Assembly (NCBI GenBank): GCA_938038825.1
Contig: CALHST010000011.1
Location: 1-5,501, forward strand
Source: an uncultured Paracoccaceae bacterium
Lineage (GTDB): Bacteria > Pseudomonadota > Alphaproteobacteria > Rhodobacterales > Rhodobacteraceae
Length of the DNA: 5,501 bases
Direction of reading: 5' to 3'
The notes under the pieces are model-generated. The model did not search any database, was not told the DNA's origin, and saw nothing but the letters and a program-made list of their open reading frames with translations. The first letter of the stretch is position 1; each line of letters opens with the position of its first letter. Positions 1 through 5,501 of this stretch are shown here, piece by piece. The position numbers were made by a program, and so were the translations under genes.

Positions 1-63
1 CTTCGTGATCCCATCCCAGGAGTTGAAGGGCGCTTCGTTGCCCGCAAATTGCGCCAAAAATAA
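1..63 (+). CDS. Possible C-terminal tail of an unidentified rightward gene (partial)
   Basis: Frame 1 is open from the window edge and ends at TAA 61-63, giving 20 residues that finish in a basic tail (GRFVARKLRQK). I do not recognise the protein. The only support is that the frame is open to the edge and the peptide looks protein-like. Frame 2 is also open over the same bases (to TAA at 140-142), so this could equally be chance or the decayed end of a gene. If real, the gene converges on the leftward flagellar operon that ends at 418. Confidence 0.2.
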   Translation, partial: LRDPIPGVEGRFVARKLRQK

Positions 64-333
64 CGCAGGACCTTTGATATTCTTCACGGTCATTTCTCCA
101 AAGCTGAAGATTGCCGAAAAGCTCGCGGAGACCCGTGTTTAACAAAGGGTTCCAGTTGGGAGCGTTACCGCAATCGATTACGTAACGGGAAAACCCTACG
201 TTAAGGACCAACTAAGGTCCATATGTTTGGAGCTATCAAAGGTCGGTTTCTTTGCAAAGCAGAGCACTGAGGCGCGTAATGTTTCTGTAGGGCGAATGTT
301 TTCCGTTGCCCAATTTTCTGAATAAGTTCAGAG

Positions 334-349
334 GATTTCGGTCGAAATC
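334..349. repeat. 16-bp near-perfect palindrome (7-bp arms, 2-bp centre)
   Basis: GATTTCG, then GT, then CGAAATC: the two 7-bp arms are exact reverse complements. As RNA it could fold as a 6-bp stem with a 4-nt loop, but no run of T follows on either strand, so it is not a standard intrinsic terminator. The compact symmetry would also suit an operator for a dimeric regulator. It lies about 70 bp downstream of the last gene of the leftward operon, which makes an operator for that operon unlikely. Confidence 0.4.
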
Positions 350-364
350 GAACCGCAACACGGT

Positions 365-388
365 CACGTCAGACTCGATTGCGACGTG
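365..388 (-). terminator. Inverted repeat after the operon, possible weak transcript end
   Basis: CACGTC at 365-370 and GACGTG at 383-388 are exact reverse complements with a 12-nt loop. The repeat starts 30 bp past the TAG (418-420) of the last gene of the leftward operon, where a terminator would be expected. There is no U-tract after the stem in the leftward direction, so if it acts in termination it would be as a Rho-dependent or 3'-end stabilising hairpin. The stem sequence is visible; the function is inferred. Confidence 0.25.
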
Positions 389-417
389 TATTTGGCCACA
401 ACACACGGGTAATATTC

Positions 418-2022
418 CTACTGTGACAGCAGGTTCGTAAACTCTTCTCTCAAGCTGCTGCTTTGGTCAGCCAAATTTTGGAAGGAATTCAGATCGTCAA
501 TATCAGATGGGTTTGCCTCTTGAGAGTGCAGACGCACCAAAGACTGGTAAGGGCTAGTAATTTCCGGGATATCAAGGCTCTCAAATGGTACGCGCCAAAG
601 GACGTCCTCAATCAGGTCACTCTGGTCATGCAGACGGGCCAAATCCAATGCAGCGCTGAAGTCGCCGCTTGATATATGGGATCGGATCGCAATTCTAATG
701 TCTTGTTCTGTCGCATTCCTTTTTAGATAGAAGTCTTCGTCAATGACCCCTCCTTGCGAAACGATGGCATCAGCAAATACAGCTGATTCCAAGGGCGAAG
801 ATGAAGTATCGGTATTTACTGTGAAAAGGTTTGTGGTTGCTTCTGGAAATCCAAGCCGGGTCAATCGCTTGCCGACATTCGCGCGTGTTTTTCCATCAAG
901 CTCCTTCATGTCTGTTTCGGCCAGAGACAAGATTTCTTCTAGGAAGACGAGATTTGAACCGTGTTTCGCTAACTCACCAAGCACGATATTTCTGACACCC
1001 TTCTTAACTGTTTTTGAGTCATTGAGCACGCCAGTTTCTTGCAACGCTTCCCGAAACTGGCCTGACTTCGCCAATGCCAAAATGTGTCCGCGATGAACTT
1101 TCGATCCCAGTTCGGTTGAGCGATATTGTTGGAACAAAAGGCCAGCTGTCGCTGCAATCTCGGGCTGAACACGTTCTGCCGCAATAAGCTGATCCAGAAG
1201 CACATCAGCCAAAAATTCGACATCCAAATGGAAATTTTTGACGATACGGCCAATGACGTCATTCGGATCTTCGGCAGAGGTTAGGCTATTCATAACCTCA
1301 ATCAGAATGACAACGGGATCATCGGCTTTTGAAAATCGCCTCACATCGCGTTCGATAATACCTGCAAGCAGACTATGCGACGACTCCGTCAACCGTTTGA
1401 AAACGCGAAATCCAGCCAATGATTTGATTGGTTCAGGGAGTTCCACAAATTCCGAGGCGACCACGAACGGATCGAGAACTGAGTCATGGTGATTGGAATT
1501 CAAGAACGTCCAGAACTGCGCGGAAGAGTTACATTGAATTTCATTTAGGAAAAAATCAGCCGCGTCTATGGGGATATCATCCATCACCAAAGACATATTT
1601 TCCAATAACTTGAACCGCTTTGATGCATTGCTGGCCAGGCTCAAAATTTGCCTGGCTTCGATCGTAAACCCGTTGAATATAAGCCATTCTGCCAGCTCGA
1701 GTTGCGTCTTAGGGACAACCCGCCCTTGGTCATCGTGCAAAAGTCGCTTCAGCGAAACAAGAGTGTGCGGGTCGTTAAGTTTTTTCCTAAGACCATCACC
1801 GCCTGGAAAATCAAGATCACACGTGACCGTTCCGGGACTGTTACCGTCCGTGGTATTAGACAACAATTGATTACGTATATTATCAAAATTCGAATAGTCC
1901 GCGCTTGGAAAAGCGCCATCCAATGGAAGCCAATGGTCGACATCAGGGCTGTCATGAAACGCTGCCCCGTCAGCATGTGCCAGGTTGGCCAGCAGGACAA
2001 ACATAAAAACCACCCACCTCAT
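418..2022 (-). CDS. Exported alpha-helical repeat protein of the flagellar operon, possible MotC-like periplasmic motility protein
   Basis: 534 residues. The N-terminus MRWVVFMFVLLANLAHADG is a typical Sec signal peptide with likely cleavage after AHA (residue 17). The mature part is mostly predicted helix with degenerate TPR-like helix pairs, clearest around residues 108-127, 312-330, 384-400 and 445-467 (for example SGDFSAALDLARL). Only two cysteines remain, C68 and C164, which could form a periplasmic disulfide. I do not recognise a named family from the sequence. The ATG overlaps the motA stop as ATGA with no clear Shine-Dalgarno, implying translational coupling; a second ATG at codon 7 (2004) would lose the positive charge of the signal peptide and is less likely. 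In Sinorhizobium, MotE is the chaperone of periplasmic MotC, and a MotE-like gene lies two genes upstream here, so a MotC-type stator accessory role is my inference. A generic exported TPR protein is the alternative. The gene itself is secure; the role is not. Confidence 0.85.
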   Translation of the reverse strand: MRWVVFMFVLLANLAHADGAAFHDSPDVDHWLPLDGAFPSADYSNFDNIRNQLLSNTTDGNSPGTVTCDLDFPGGDGLRKKLNDPHTLVSLKRLLHDDQGRVVPKTQLELAEWLIFNGFTIEARQILSLASNASKRFKLLENMSLVMDDIPIDAADFFLNEIQCNSSAQFWTFLNSNHHDSVLDPFVVASEFVELPEPIKSLAGFRVFKRLTESSHSLLAGIIERDVRRFSKADDPVVILIEVMNSLTSAEDPNDVIGRIVKNFHLDVEFLADVLLDQLIAAERVQPEIAATAGLLFQQYRSTELGSKVHRGHILALAKSGQFREALQETGVLNDSKTVKKGVRNIVLGELAKHGSNLVFLEEILSLAETDMKELDGKTRANVGKRLTRLGFPEATTNLFTVNTDTSSSPLESAVFADAIVSQGGVIDEDFYLKRNATEQDIRIAIRSHISSGDFSAALDLARLHDQSDLIEDVLWRVPFESLDIPEITSPYQSLVRLHSQEANPSDIDDLNSFQNLADQSSSLREEFTNLLSQ

Positions 2023-2888
2023 GCCGCGGCCTGTTTGATTTCCTTCAAACTATCCTCCAAATCCGAAAAGGAAGGACGACAATGGGACGGTGTGTTTTGT
2101 CGCCCAACTTCAATGCAGATATTGGTTGCGTGGTTGAACAAATTTGCGACCAATACTTCCTTTATCAAAAGGTAGAAATGCGAGTCATCTTCCACAACTG
2201 TTTTTACTTTCGACGCAAACGGGCCGACAAGCCCGTAAGCAAGAAAAACCCCTAGGAATGTGCCAACAAGGGCCCCGCCGATCAATTTCCCCAAAACCTC
2301 TGGCGGTTGATCGATCGAGCCCATCGTTTTGATAACCCCAAGTACGGCAGCAACAATGCCAAGTGCAGGAAGTCCATCAGCCACAGTTTGTAGTGCGTGA
2401 CTCGAATGCAGCGCATGATGTAAATTCGTTTCCATCCTTTTGACCATAACCTCCTCGACTTGGTGTGGGTCGTCATAGTTCATTGATGCGGATCTGAGCG
2501 TATCACAAATCAAGGCTGTTGCTTCTTTGTCAGAAAGAATTTTTGGATATTTGGAGAAAATCGCAGAAGCCTCTGGATCTTCAATATGTTCTTCAATTTC
2601 GACGGGATTTTGTTTCGCAAGCTTTATCAATTGAAAAAGTAGACACAGGAGTTCCTTGTAATCTTCCCCCCGCCATTTCGGCCCCTTAAAAACTTTCCCA
2701 AGATCCTTTAAAGTGTGCTTAACACCCTGCATGTCATTGCTGATCAAAAATGCCCCAACGGCGGCGCCACCAATCATCATCATTTCAAATGGGAGGGATT
2801 TCAGAATAATTGCCATTTTGCCGCCGGCGGCAAGATATCCACCGAAAACCATAACAAAAATTGTAATAATACCGATAATGCCAATCAC
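2019..2888 (-). CDS. motA: Flagellar motor stator protein MotA
   Basis: Inner-membrane stator subunit that, as a ring around MotB, conducts ions and pushes on the FliG rotor ring. At 289 residues it is close to the 295 of E. coli MotA. Four membrane segments are visible at about residues 1-21, 34-51, 171-192 and 202-224, with a large cytoplasmic loop between the second and third and a charged cytoplasmic tail. The family's functional prolines appear to be P174 in the ADGLPALGIVAAVLGVIKTM segment and P223 in LVGPFASK, matching E. coli P173 and P222. The start is GTG (2886-2888), preceded by AAGGGA at 2896-2901 with 7-nt spacing. It follows the motE-like stop after 14 nt and overlaps the next gene by 4 nt. 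No motB lies in the window, so the partner subunit must be encoded elsewhere. Ion specificity cannot be read from MotA alone. Confidence 0.97.
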   Translation of the reverse strand: MIGIIGIITIFVMVFGGYLAAGGKMAIILKSLPFEMMMIGGAAVGAFLISNDMQGVKHTLKDLGKVFKGPKWRGEDYKELLCLLFQLIKLAKQNPVEIEEHIEDPEASAIFSKYPKILSDKEATALICDTLRSASMNYDDPHQVEEVMVKRMETNLHHALHSSHALQTVADGLPALGIVAAVLGVIKTMGSIDQPPEVLGKLIGGALVGTFLGVFLAYGLVGPFASKVKTVVEDDSHFYLLIKEVLVANLFNHATNICIEVGRQNTPSHCRPSFSDLEDSLKEIKQAAA

Positions 2889-2895
2889 AACAAAT

Positions 2896-2901
2896 TCCCT
2901 T
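2896..2901 (-). promoter_or_regulatory. Ribosome binding site supporting the GTG start of motA
   Basis: AAGGGA on the minus strand, 7 nt before the GTG at 2888 and just after the TAA of the upstream gene. It fixes GTG as the start, because the first membrane segment begins directly at that codon and no upstream in-frame ATG is available. Confidence 0.7.
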
Positions 2902-2902
2902 G

Positions 2903-3490
2903 TTACTGTTTCTCAAAAGTCGGTACTGTCGCGTTTCTACCTGCCAAAATAGCACTGATCGCATAAGCCACATTTGGGTCAATTTGATCGAAAATGGATG
3001 CGGCAACGTTCGGTTCCATGCGGCCGAGAAATCCCGCTGAAAACTTGGGTTCCATCTCCTGGAACAGCGCTGCAGATTTTTTTGGATCCATGTTTTCATA
3101 CATGCGCGTCAGACGGTTTAAGTCGTTCTCCGCCGCGGTATCCGCAAGCGCAATGGAGTCTCGCAATTCCTGCTCTGCTACTTTTAGTGCTGACATTTGC
3201 TCCGATATTTTTTCCTCGATAACTTCCAAAGTACGCATCTTTTGTTGCAGCATTTTTTCTTTTTCTAAGATGGTGCTCTCTCTTTTGGACAGTTCCGATA
3301 ATAACATATCTAGTGAACCGGGGGTCAAAGGTTGCTCTTTCGGCAACTCGGAGTCAATAACTGGGTCTGACGTCAAATCGGATACTTTTGCGACGGCCTC
3401 TGTCGCGTTCAACCCAAGCTTCATAACTGCGGACAGGAAAAGAAGGCCAACTGCAAATGACAGGGTTTTTCGAAAAAAGGCGTTTTTCAT
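2903..3490 (-). CDS. motE: MotE-like periplasmic flagellar protein (MotC chaperone family)
   Basis: 195 residues. A hydrophobic segment at about residues 9-24 serves as signal peptide or membrane anchor, placing the rest in the periplasm. Residues 62-118 form a long charged coiled coil. Residues 125-183 carry the MotE/MgtE_N-type helical domain, with repeating units beginning MDPKKSAALFQEM, MEPKFSAGFLGRM, MEPNVAASIFDQI and IDPNVAYAISAIL. In Sinorhizobium, MotE is a dimeric chaperone for the periplasmic motility protein MotC; I recall that dimer being disulfide-linked, yet this protein has no cysteine at all, so any dimer must rest on the coiled coil. ATG at 3490 is preceded by only a purine-rich AGAAGA as ribosome binding site and lies 11 nt after the upstream stop, so coupling is likely. 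It sits immediately before motA. Alphaproteobacterial flagellar clusters often annotate such genes as hypothetical or MgtE-N domain proteins, so the symbol denotes family, not proven function. Confidence 0.8.
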   Translation of the reverse strand: MKNAFFRKTLSFAVGLLFLSAVMKLGLNATEAVAKVSDLTSDPVIDSELPKEQPLTPGSLDMLLSELSKRESTILEKEKMLQQKMRTLEVIEEKISEQMSALKVAEQELRDSIALADTAAENDLNRLTRMYENMDPKKSAALFQEMEPKFSAGFLGRMEPNVAASIFDQIDPNVAYAISAILAGRNATVPTFEKQ

Positions 3491-3501
3491 GGAAATTCTT
3501 C

Positions 3502-3885
3502 TTATCCGGATACCGAAGATTTGTGTCGCACAAACATAGGTTCGATATTGTTTGGGGGTGATGCGTTGAAACTTTGTTTCTGGTTCTGGACGCTGTCAGT
3601 TTCGCCATAATCGTGAAGGGACGCGATGTGCAGCTCTAGCCGTCTTTGGGCATTCTCTGCACGTTCGGTGACATCCCGTAATTGAATATAAACGTCATTT
3701 GTGGATTCGCGCGCCATTGCTACCGATTTGATTAGGTCATCAACCTGTGCGGACAACACGGCAACAGCGCCACCCATTCCTGACCCTAAATCGTTGAATT
3801 TTCGCAATTTACGTCCCAGTATCATGCAATACAGCCCCACGGTAACGGCGCCGATTATCATGAATAAATCTGCTATAAGTGCCAT
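3502..3885 (-). CDS. Small single-pass membrane protein of flagellar operon, DUF6468-like
   Basis: 127 residues. One membrane segment at about residues 5-23 (IADLFMIIGAVTVGLYCMIL) is followed by a basic GRKLRK stretch, suggesting that the remainder is cytoplasmic, then by a helical, probably coiled-coil region at about 38-92 and a polar, disordered tail. The pattern of an N-terminal helix ending in YC plus L/RRL, then a short helical region, resembles DUF6468, a family of unknown function that I recall from alphaproteobacterial flagellar loci; this match is from memory and unverified. ATG at 3885 is preceded by GAGGA at 3890-3894, and the fliL stop lies 10 nt upstream. Its position between fliL and motE suggests a motor-related role, but no biochemical function can be assigned. 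Confidence 0.85.
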   Translation of the reverse strand: MALIADLFMIIGAVTVGLYCMILGRKLRKFNDLGSGMGGAVAVLSAQVDDLIKSVAMARESTNDVYIQLRDVTERAENAQRRLELHIASLHDYGETDSVQNQKQSFNASPPNNIEPMFVRHKSSVSG

Positions 3886-3895
3886 TGTGTCCTCG

Positions 3896-4378
3896 TCAAT
3901 TGATTACATATTCTGTTATCAGGATATCGTTAATATGGTCTTTTCCCGTTGCTGTATTTAGCCGACCCAACAATTGTGATTGAATTTTGAACAAAGCACC
4001 CGGCCTTTCCAGGTCGCGAACTTCAAGTGCGCGCAAATAGGTGTTGATTGTATCGATAATGCGGGGGATTTTTTCAGATACTGTATTGACATGTGTGTCC
4101 GGAACTTCCAGTTCCGATGTAAATTTCAAATATTTATACCCATCTTCTGTTGTTAGGGTCACGATAATCGTCGGAATAGGGACAAAGCGGAACGTTTGTT
4201 CGTGATTTGGTGTCGGAGTAGCTGTCGGTTCTGTGGTACCCTTCTGTGAAAAAACGTTTTGTGATGACAATCCGTAACCCGCACCCAGTCCCAAAAGCAC
4301 GATTAATAGGCTAATGATAAGCTGCTTTTTTGCAGGTTTCTTTGACTCCACTTCAATGTCTATTGATTCGTCAGTCAT
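3896..4378 (-). CDS. fliL: Flagellar basal body-associated protein FliL
   Basis: 160 residues from the ATG at 4378. An acidic then lysine-rich cytoplasmic N-terminus precedes one membrane helix at about residues 19-38 (QLIISLLIVLLGLGAGYGLS), a proline/threonine linker (TATPTPN), and the periplasmic FliL domain from about residue 60. Within it the characteristic strand VPIPTIIVTLT, the helix PRIIDTINTYLRALEVRDLE and the C-terminal helix with a final ILITEYVIN agree with the family. FliL rings surround stator units and support torque and stator stability. The frame also extends to a TTG at 4390 (164 residues), but that codon overlaps the GGGA ribosome binding site that serves the ATG, so I prefer the ATG; a GTG at 4381 is also possible. 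It is the first gene of the leftward operon, downstream of a divergent promoter region. Confidence 0.95.
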   Translation of the reverse strand: MTDESIDIEVESKKPAKKQLIISLLIVLLGLGAGYGLSSQNVFSQKGTTEPTATPTPNHEQTFRFVPIPTIIVTLTTEDGYKYLKFTSELEVPDTHVNTVSEKIPRIIDTINTYLRALEVRDLERPGALFKIQSQLLGRLNTATGKDHINDILITEYVIN

Positions 4379-4384
4379 CACGTA

Positions 4385-4388
4385 TCCC
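4385..4388 (-). promoter_or_regulatory. Ribosome binding site deciding the fliL start
   Basis: GGGA on the minus strand, 6 nt before the ATG at 4376-4378. The alternative TTG at 4388-4390 lies on top of this motif and has no comparable motif of its own upstream, which favours the shorter 160-residue FliL. Confidence 0.6.
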
Positions 4389-4421
4389 AAAGCTGTTTTG
4401 AGGCAACTTAAGGCATTCTAA

Positions 4422-4436
4422 CTAACTAAATATTAA
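4422..4436. promoter_or_regulatory. CtrA-like box CTAA-N7-TTAA upstream of fliL
   Basis: CTAA (4422-4425), seven bases, then TTAA (4433-4436): seven of eight matches to the CtrA consensus TTAA-N7-TTAA. It lies 44 bp upstream of the preferred fliL ATG, where an activator site overlapping a promoter would be expected. A weaker 6/8 version starts at 4408. The motif is seen; CtrA binding is inferred from alphaproteobacterial knowledge. Confidence 0.4.
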
Positions 4437-4463
4437 GTGGTTTGTCTGATTAACCTTGTTACG

Positions 4464-4484
4464 GCAGGGAGTTAGAAATCCTGC
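4464..4484 (+). repeat. Short inverted repeat in the fliF leader
   Basis: GCAGG (4464-4468) and CCTGC (4480-4484) can pair as a 5-bp stem with an 11-nt loop, just before the fliF ribosome binding site at 4490. It might modestly affect fliF translation or be chance; the stem is short. Confidence 0.2.
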
Positions 4485-4489
4485 GAAAC

Positions 4490-4494
4490 GGAGA
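4490..4494 (+). promoter_or_regulatory. Ribosome binding site supporting the GTG start of fliF
   Basis: GGAGA, 5 nt before GTG 4500-4502. An in-frame TAG at 4473-4475 closes the frame upstream and no ATG lies between, so this motif and the GTG define the fliF start. Confidence 0.7.
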
Positions 4495-4499
4495 ATCTC

Positions 4500-5501
4500 G
4501 TGCAGCAGTATATTTTGATTTGGAAAGCGTTAACCTTTAATCGAAAGTTAATACTTATTGGGGCCAGCGCGGGGGTATTTTTGGCGATTTTCGCGATGAG
4601 TAGAATCGTGTCATCGCCGTCAATGATATTACTTTATGGCGGTTTAGAGGCCTCTTCAGCTGGTGAAGTTGTCCGCGTCATCGAACAGCAGGGTATTGCA
4701 TACGAAGTCCGCGGGGGCTCGATTTTTGTTGATTCTCGGCAGCGAGACGAATTGCGGTTGACGTTAGCCAGCGAAGGCCTGCCGCCAAACGCGATGCAAG
4801 GATACGAAATTCTTGACACATTAAGTGGTTTTGGAACGACATCGCAAATGTTTGATGTTGCCTATTGGCGCGCCAAAGAAGGCGAATTGGCGCGCACAAT
4901 TGTTAACAGTTCGTTTATCTCTGCCGCGCGCGTGCATATTGCAAATGGCACATCGAATCCGTTCAGACGAACAACGTCCCCGACAGCCTCTGTTTCCGTG
5001 ACGCCGACGTCGGGATCCATCACGGCCAATCAAGCGCGCTCGGTCAGGTATTTGGTGGCATCTGCAGTCGCGGGACTGTCACCTGAAGACGTCACCGTTA
5101 TTGATGCCAATGGGGCCATAATCGGTGGCGCAGTGCAAGCCAACGAGACCGACGCGGCGGATTCTAGGGCAGAAAAGCTGAAGTTGAAAGTTGAAAGACT
5201 TCTTGAGGCGCGCGTGGGTGCGGGAAATGCCATTGTCGAAGTCAACATTCAGGCGATAACGGAACGCGAGGAAATCCGGGAAATCCGCATCGATCCCGAA
5301 AGTCGGATTTTGATCAGCTCTGATACCGAGGAAACATCTGATACTTCAAAGAATTCAGGCGGATCACAAGTCACTGTCGCGTCTAATTTGCCAGACGGGG
5401 ACGCTGCCACAGATACGGATTCAACGTCTCAGCGCAGCCAGTCTCGGGAACGTGTGAACTATGAAGTGTCACAGACCGAACAAGAAGTGCTGAAAGGTCC
5501 G
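4500..5501 (+). CDS. fliF: Flagellar MS-ring protein FliF (N-terminal 334 residues, cut by window edge)
   Basis: FliF forms the inner-membrane MS ring that carries the FliG switch ring and houses the export gate. The visible part reads VQQYILIWKALTFNRK, a first membrane helix at about residues 17-34, ring-building motif 1 (about 43-95, with LLYGGLEASSAGEVVRVIEQ), the conserved SGFGTTSQMFDVAYWRAKEG stretch (109-128), and ring-building motif 2 (about 129-208, with ELARTIVNSSFISAARVHI and VRYLVASAVAGLSPEDVTVI). From about 228 comes the third ring motif (LLEARVGAGNAIVEVNI), interrupted by a polar Ser/Asp/Thr-rich insertion at about 275-320 that fits the FliF beta-collar loop; NYEVSQTEQEV (320-330) resumes the conserved sequence. 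Family members are about 550 residues, so the second membrane helix and FliG-binding tail lie beyond 5501. The GTG start has GGAGA 5 nt upstream. It is transcribed away from the fliL operon. Confidence 0.96.
   Translation, partial: MQQYILIWKALTFNRKLILIGASAGVFLAIFAMSRIVSSPSMILLYGGLEASSAGEVVRVIEQQGIAYEVRGGSIFVDSRQRDELRLTLASEGLPPNAMQGYEILDTLSGFGTTSQMFDVAYWRAKEGELARTIVNSSFISAARVHIANGTSNPFRRTTSPTASVSVTPTSGSITANQARSVRYLVASAVAGLSPEDVTVIDANGAIIGGAVQANETDAADSRAEKLKLKVERLLEARVGAGNAIVEVNIQAITEREEIREIRIDPESRILISSDTEETSDTSKNSGGSQVTVASNLPDGDAATDTDSTSQRSQSRERVNYEVSQTEQEVLKGP
4537..4551. promoter_or_regulatory. Exact TTAA-N7-TTAA CtrA-type box inside the start of fliF
   Basis: TTAA (4537-4540), TCGAAAG, TTAA (4548-4551) matches the CtrA consensus spacing exactly; a further TTAA begins at 4530. 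It lies 35 bp inside fliF, so it could bind CtrA downstream of the fliF promoter or belong to a leftward promoter with a long fliL leader, or be chance within the codons for the FNRKLI stretch. The motif is seen; the function is inferred. Confidence 0.35.

Larger units (their letters stand above)
64..417. other. Gene-poor stretch downstream of the flagellar operon
   Basis: About 350 bp with no convincing gene. The minus strand carries many stops. Plus-strand frame 2 is open from position 2 to 325 except for one TAA at 140-142, but it has no plausible start with a ribosome binding site, and its translation matches no family I can name with confidence. I saw no tRNA-like cloverleaf. The structure I can see is two inverted repeats, at 334-349 and 365-388, between this stretch and the operon's last stop codon. 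It probably separates converging transcription units; a decayed gene remnant is the alternative. Confidence 0.5.
4379..4499. promoter_or_regulatory. Divergent fliL / fliF intergenic control region
   Basis: 121 bp between the divergent starts, noticeably AT-rich in its centre (4405-4455), with TTAA at 4408, 4433 and 4450. It should hold the promoters of both the fliL operon and fliF. I find no convincing sigma-70 -35/-10 pair and no sigma-54 GG-N10-GC pair. A TAGAAT on the minus strand (4415-4420) could be a -10 for fliL. The TTAA density suggests control by CtrA, the response regulator that governs many alphaproteobacterial flagellar genes, including fliL in Caulobacter. Confidence 0.6.

Noticed and set aside
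334..388. Classical intrinsic terminator
   Set aside because: Both stems lack a following U-tract in the leftward direction.
1648..2175. 175-codon open frame on the plus strand
   Set aside because: It lies antisense to the signal-peptide gene and motA, has no credible ribosome binding site, and its translation has no recognisable domain; both opposite-strand genes are well supported.
2994..3539. 181-codon plus-strand frame antisense to the motE-like gene
   Set aside because: The opposite strand shows a coherent signal segment, coiled coil and MotE-type repeats; the plus-strand product is serine/phenylalanine-rich in the manner of an antisense shadow.
4379..4499. Sigma-54 promoter for fliF or fliL
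   Set aside because: No GG-N10-GC pair with flanking consensus was found on either strand.
4634..5248. Several minus-strand frames of 61-73 codons
   Set aside because: They are antisense to fliF, whose translation shows conserved MS-ring motifs across the same bases.
1..5501. CRISPR array, insertion sequence, tRNA or a novel defence system
   Set aside because: No direct-repeat array, transposase, terminal repeats or cloverleaf was seen; all secure genes are flagellar in context.

Overview
The window is part of the flagellar gene cluster of an alphaproteobacterium, most likely a Rhodobacteraceae (Roseobacter-type) species of moderate GC content. This rests on FliL, FliF and MotA sequences in the alphaproteobacterial style, a MotE-type protein (a family known from rhizobial flagellar clusters), and CtrA-like TTAA-N7-TTAA boxes near fliL and fliF. 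No database search was possible, so the taxon is an inference.

Layout. Positions 1-417 hold no convincing gene: at most the last 20 codons of a rightward gene (stop at 61-63), then about 350 bp of apparent non-coding DNA with two inverted repeats. From 4378 down to 418 runs a tightly packed leftward operon of five genes: fliL, a small single-pass membrane protein resembling DUF6468, a motE-like gene, motA, and a 534-codon gene for an exported alpha-helical repeat protein. Gaps are 10, 11 and 14 nt, and motA and the last gene overlap by 4 nt (ATGA), so one transcript with translational coupling is expected. A 121-bp divergent intergenic region (4379-4499) separates this operon from fliF, which runs rightward from a GTG at 4500 and leaves the window unfinished after 334 codons.

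How the genes fit together. FliF builds the MS ring that the rotor is assembled on. MotA is the proton- or sodium-channel stator subunit that pushes on the rotor; its partner MotB is not in this window. FliL is the stator-associated membrane protein. In Sinorhizobium, MotE is a periplasmic chaperone for MotC, a periplasmic motility protein. Here a MotE-like protein is co-transcribed with MotA and with a large exported helical-repeat protein that I do not recognise by sequence. The most interesting reading is that this last protein is the MotC counterpart, or another periplasmic stator accessory, served by the MotE-like protein.

Start codons deserve care: motA and fliF both appear to use GTG, and fliL probably starts at an internal ATG (4378) rather than at an upstream TTG that overlaps its ribosome binding site.
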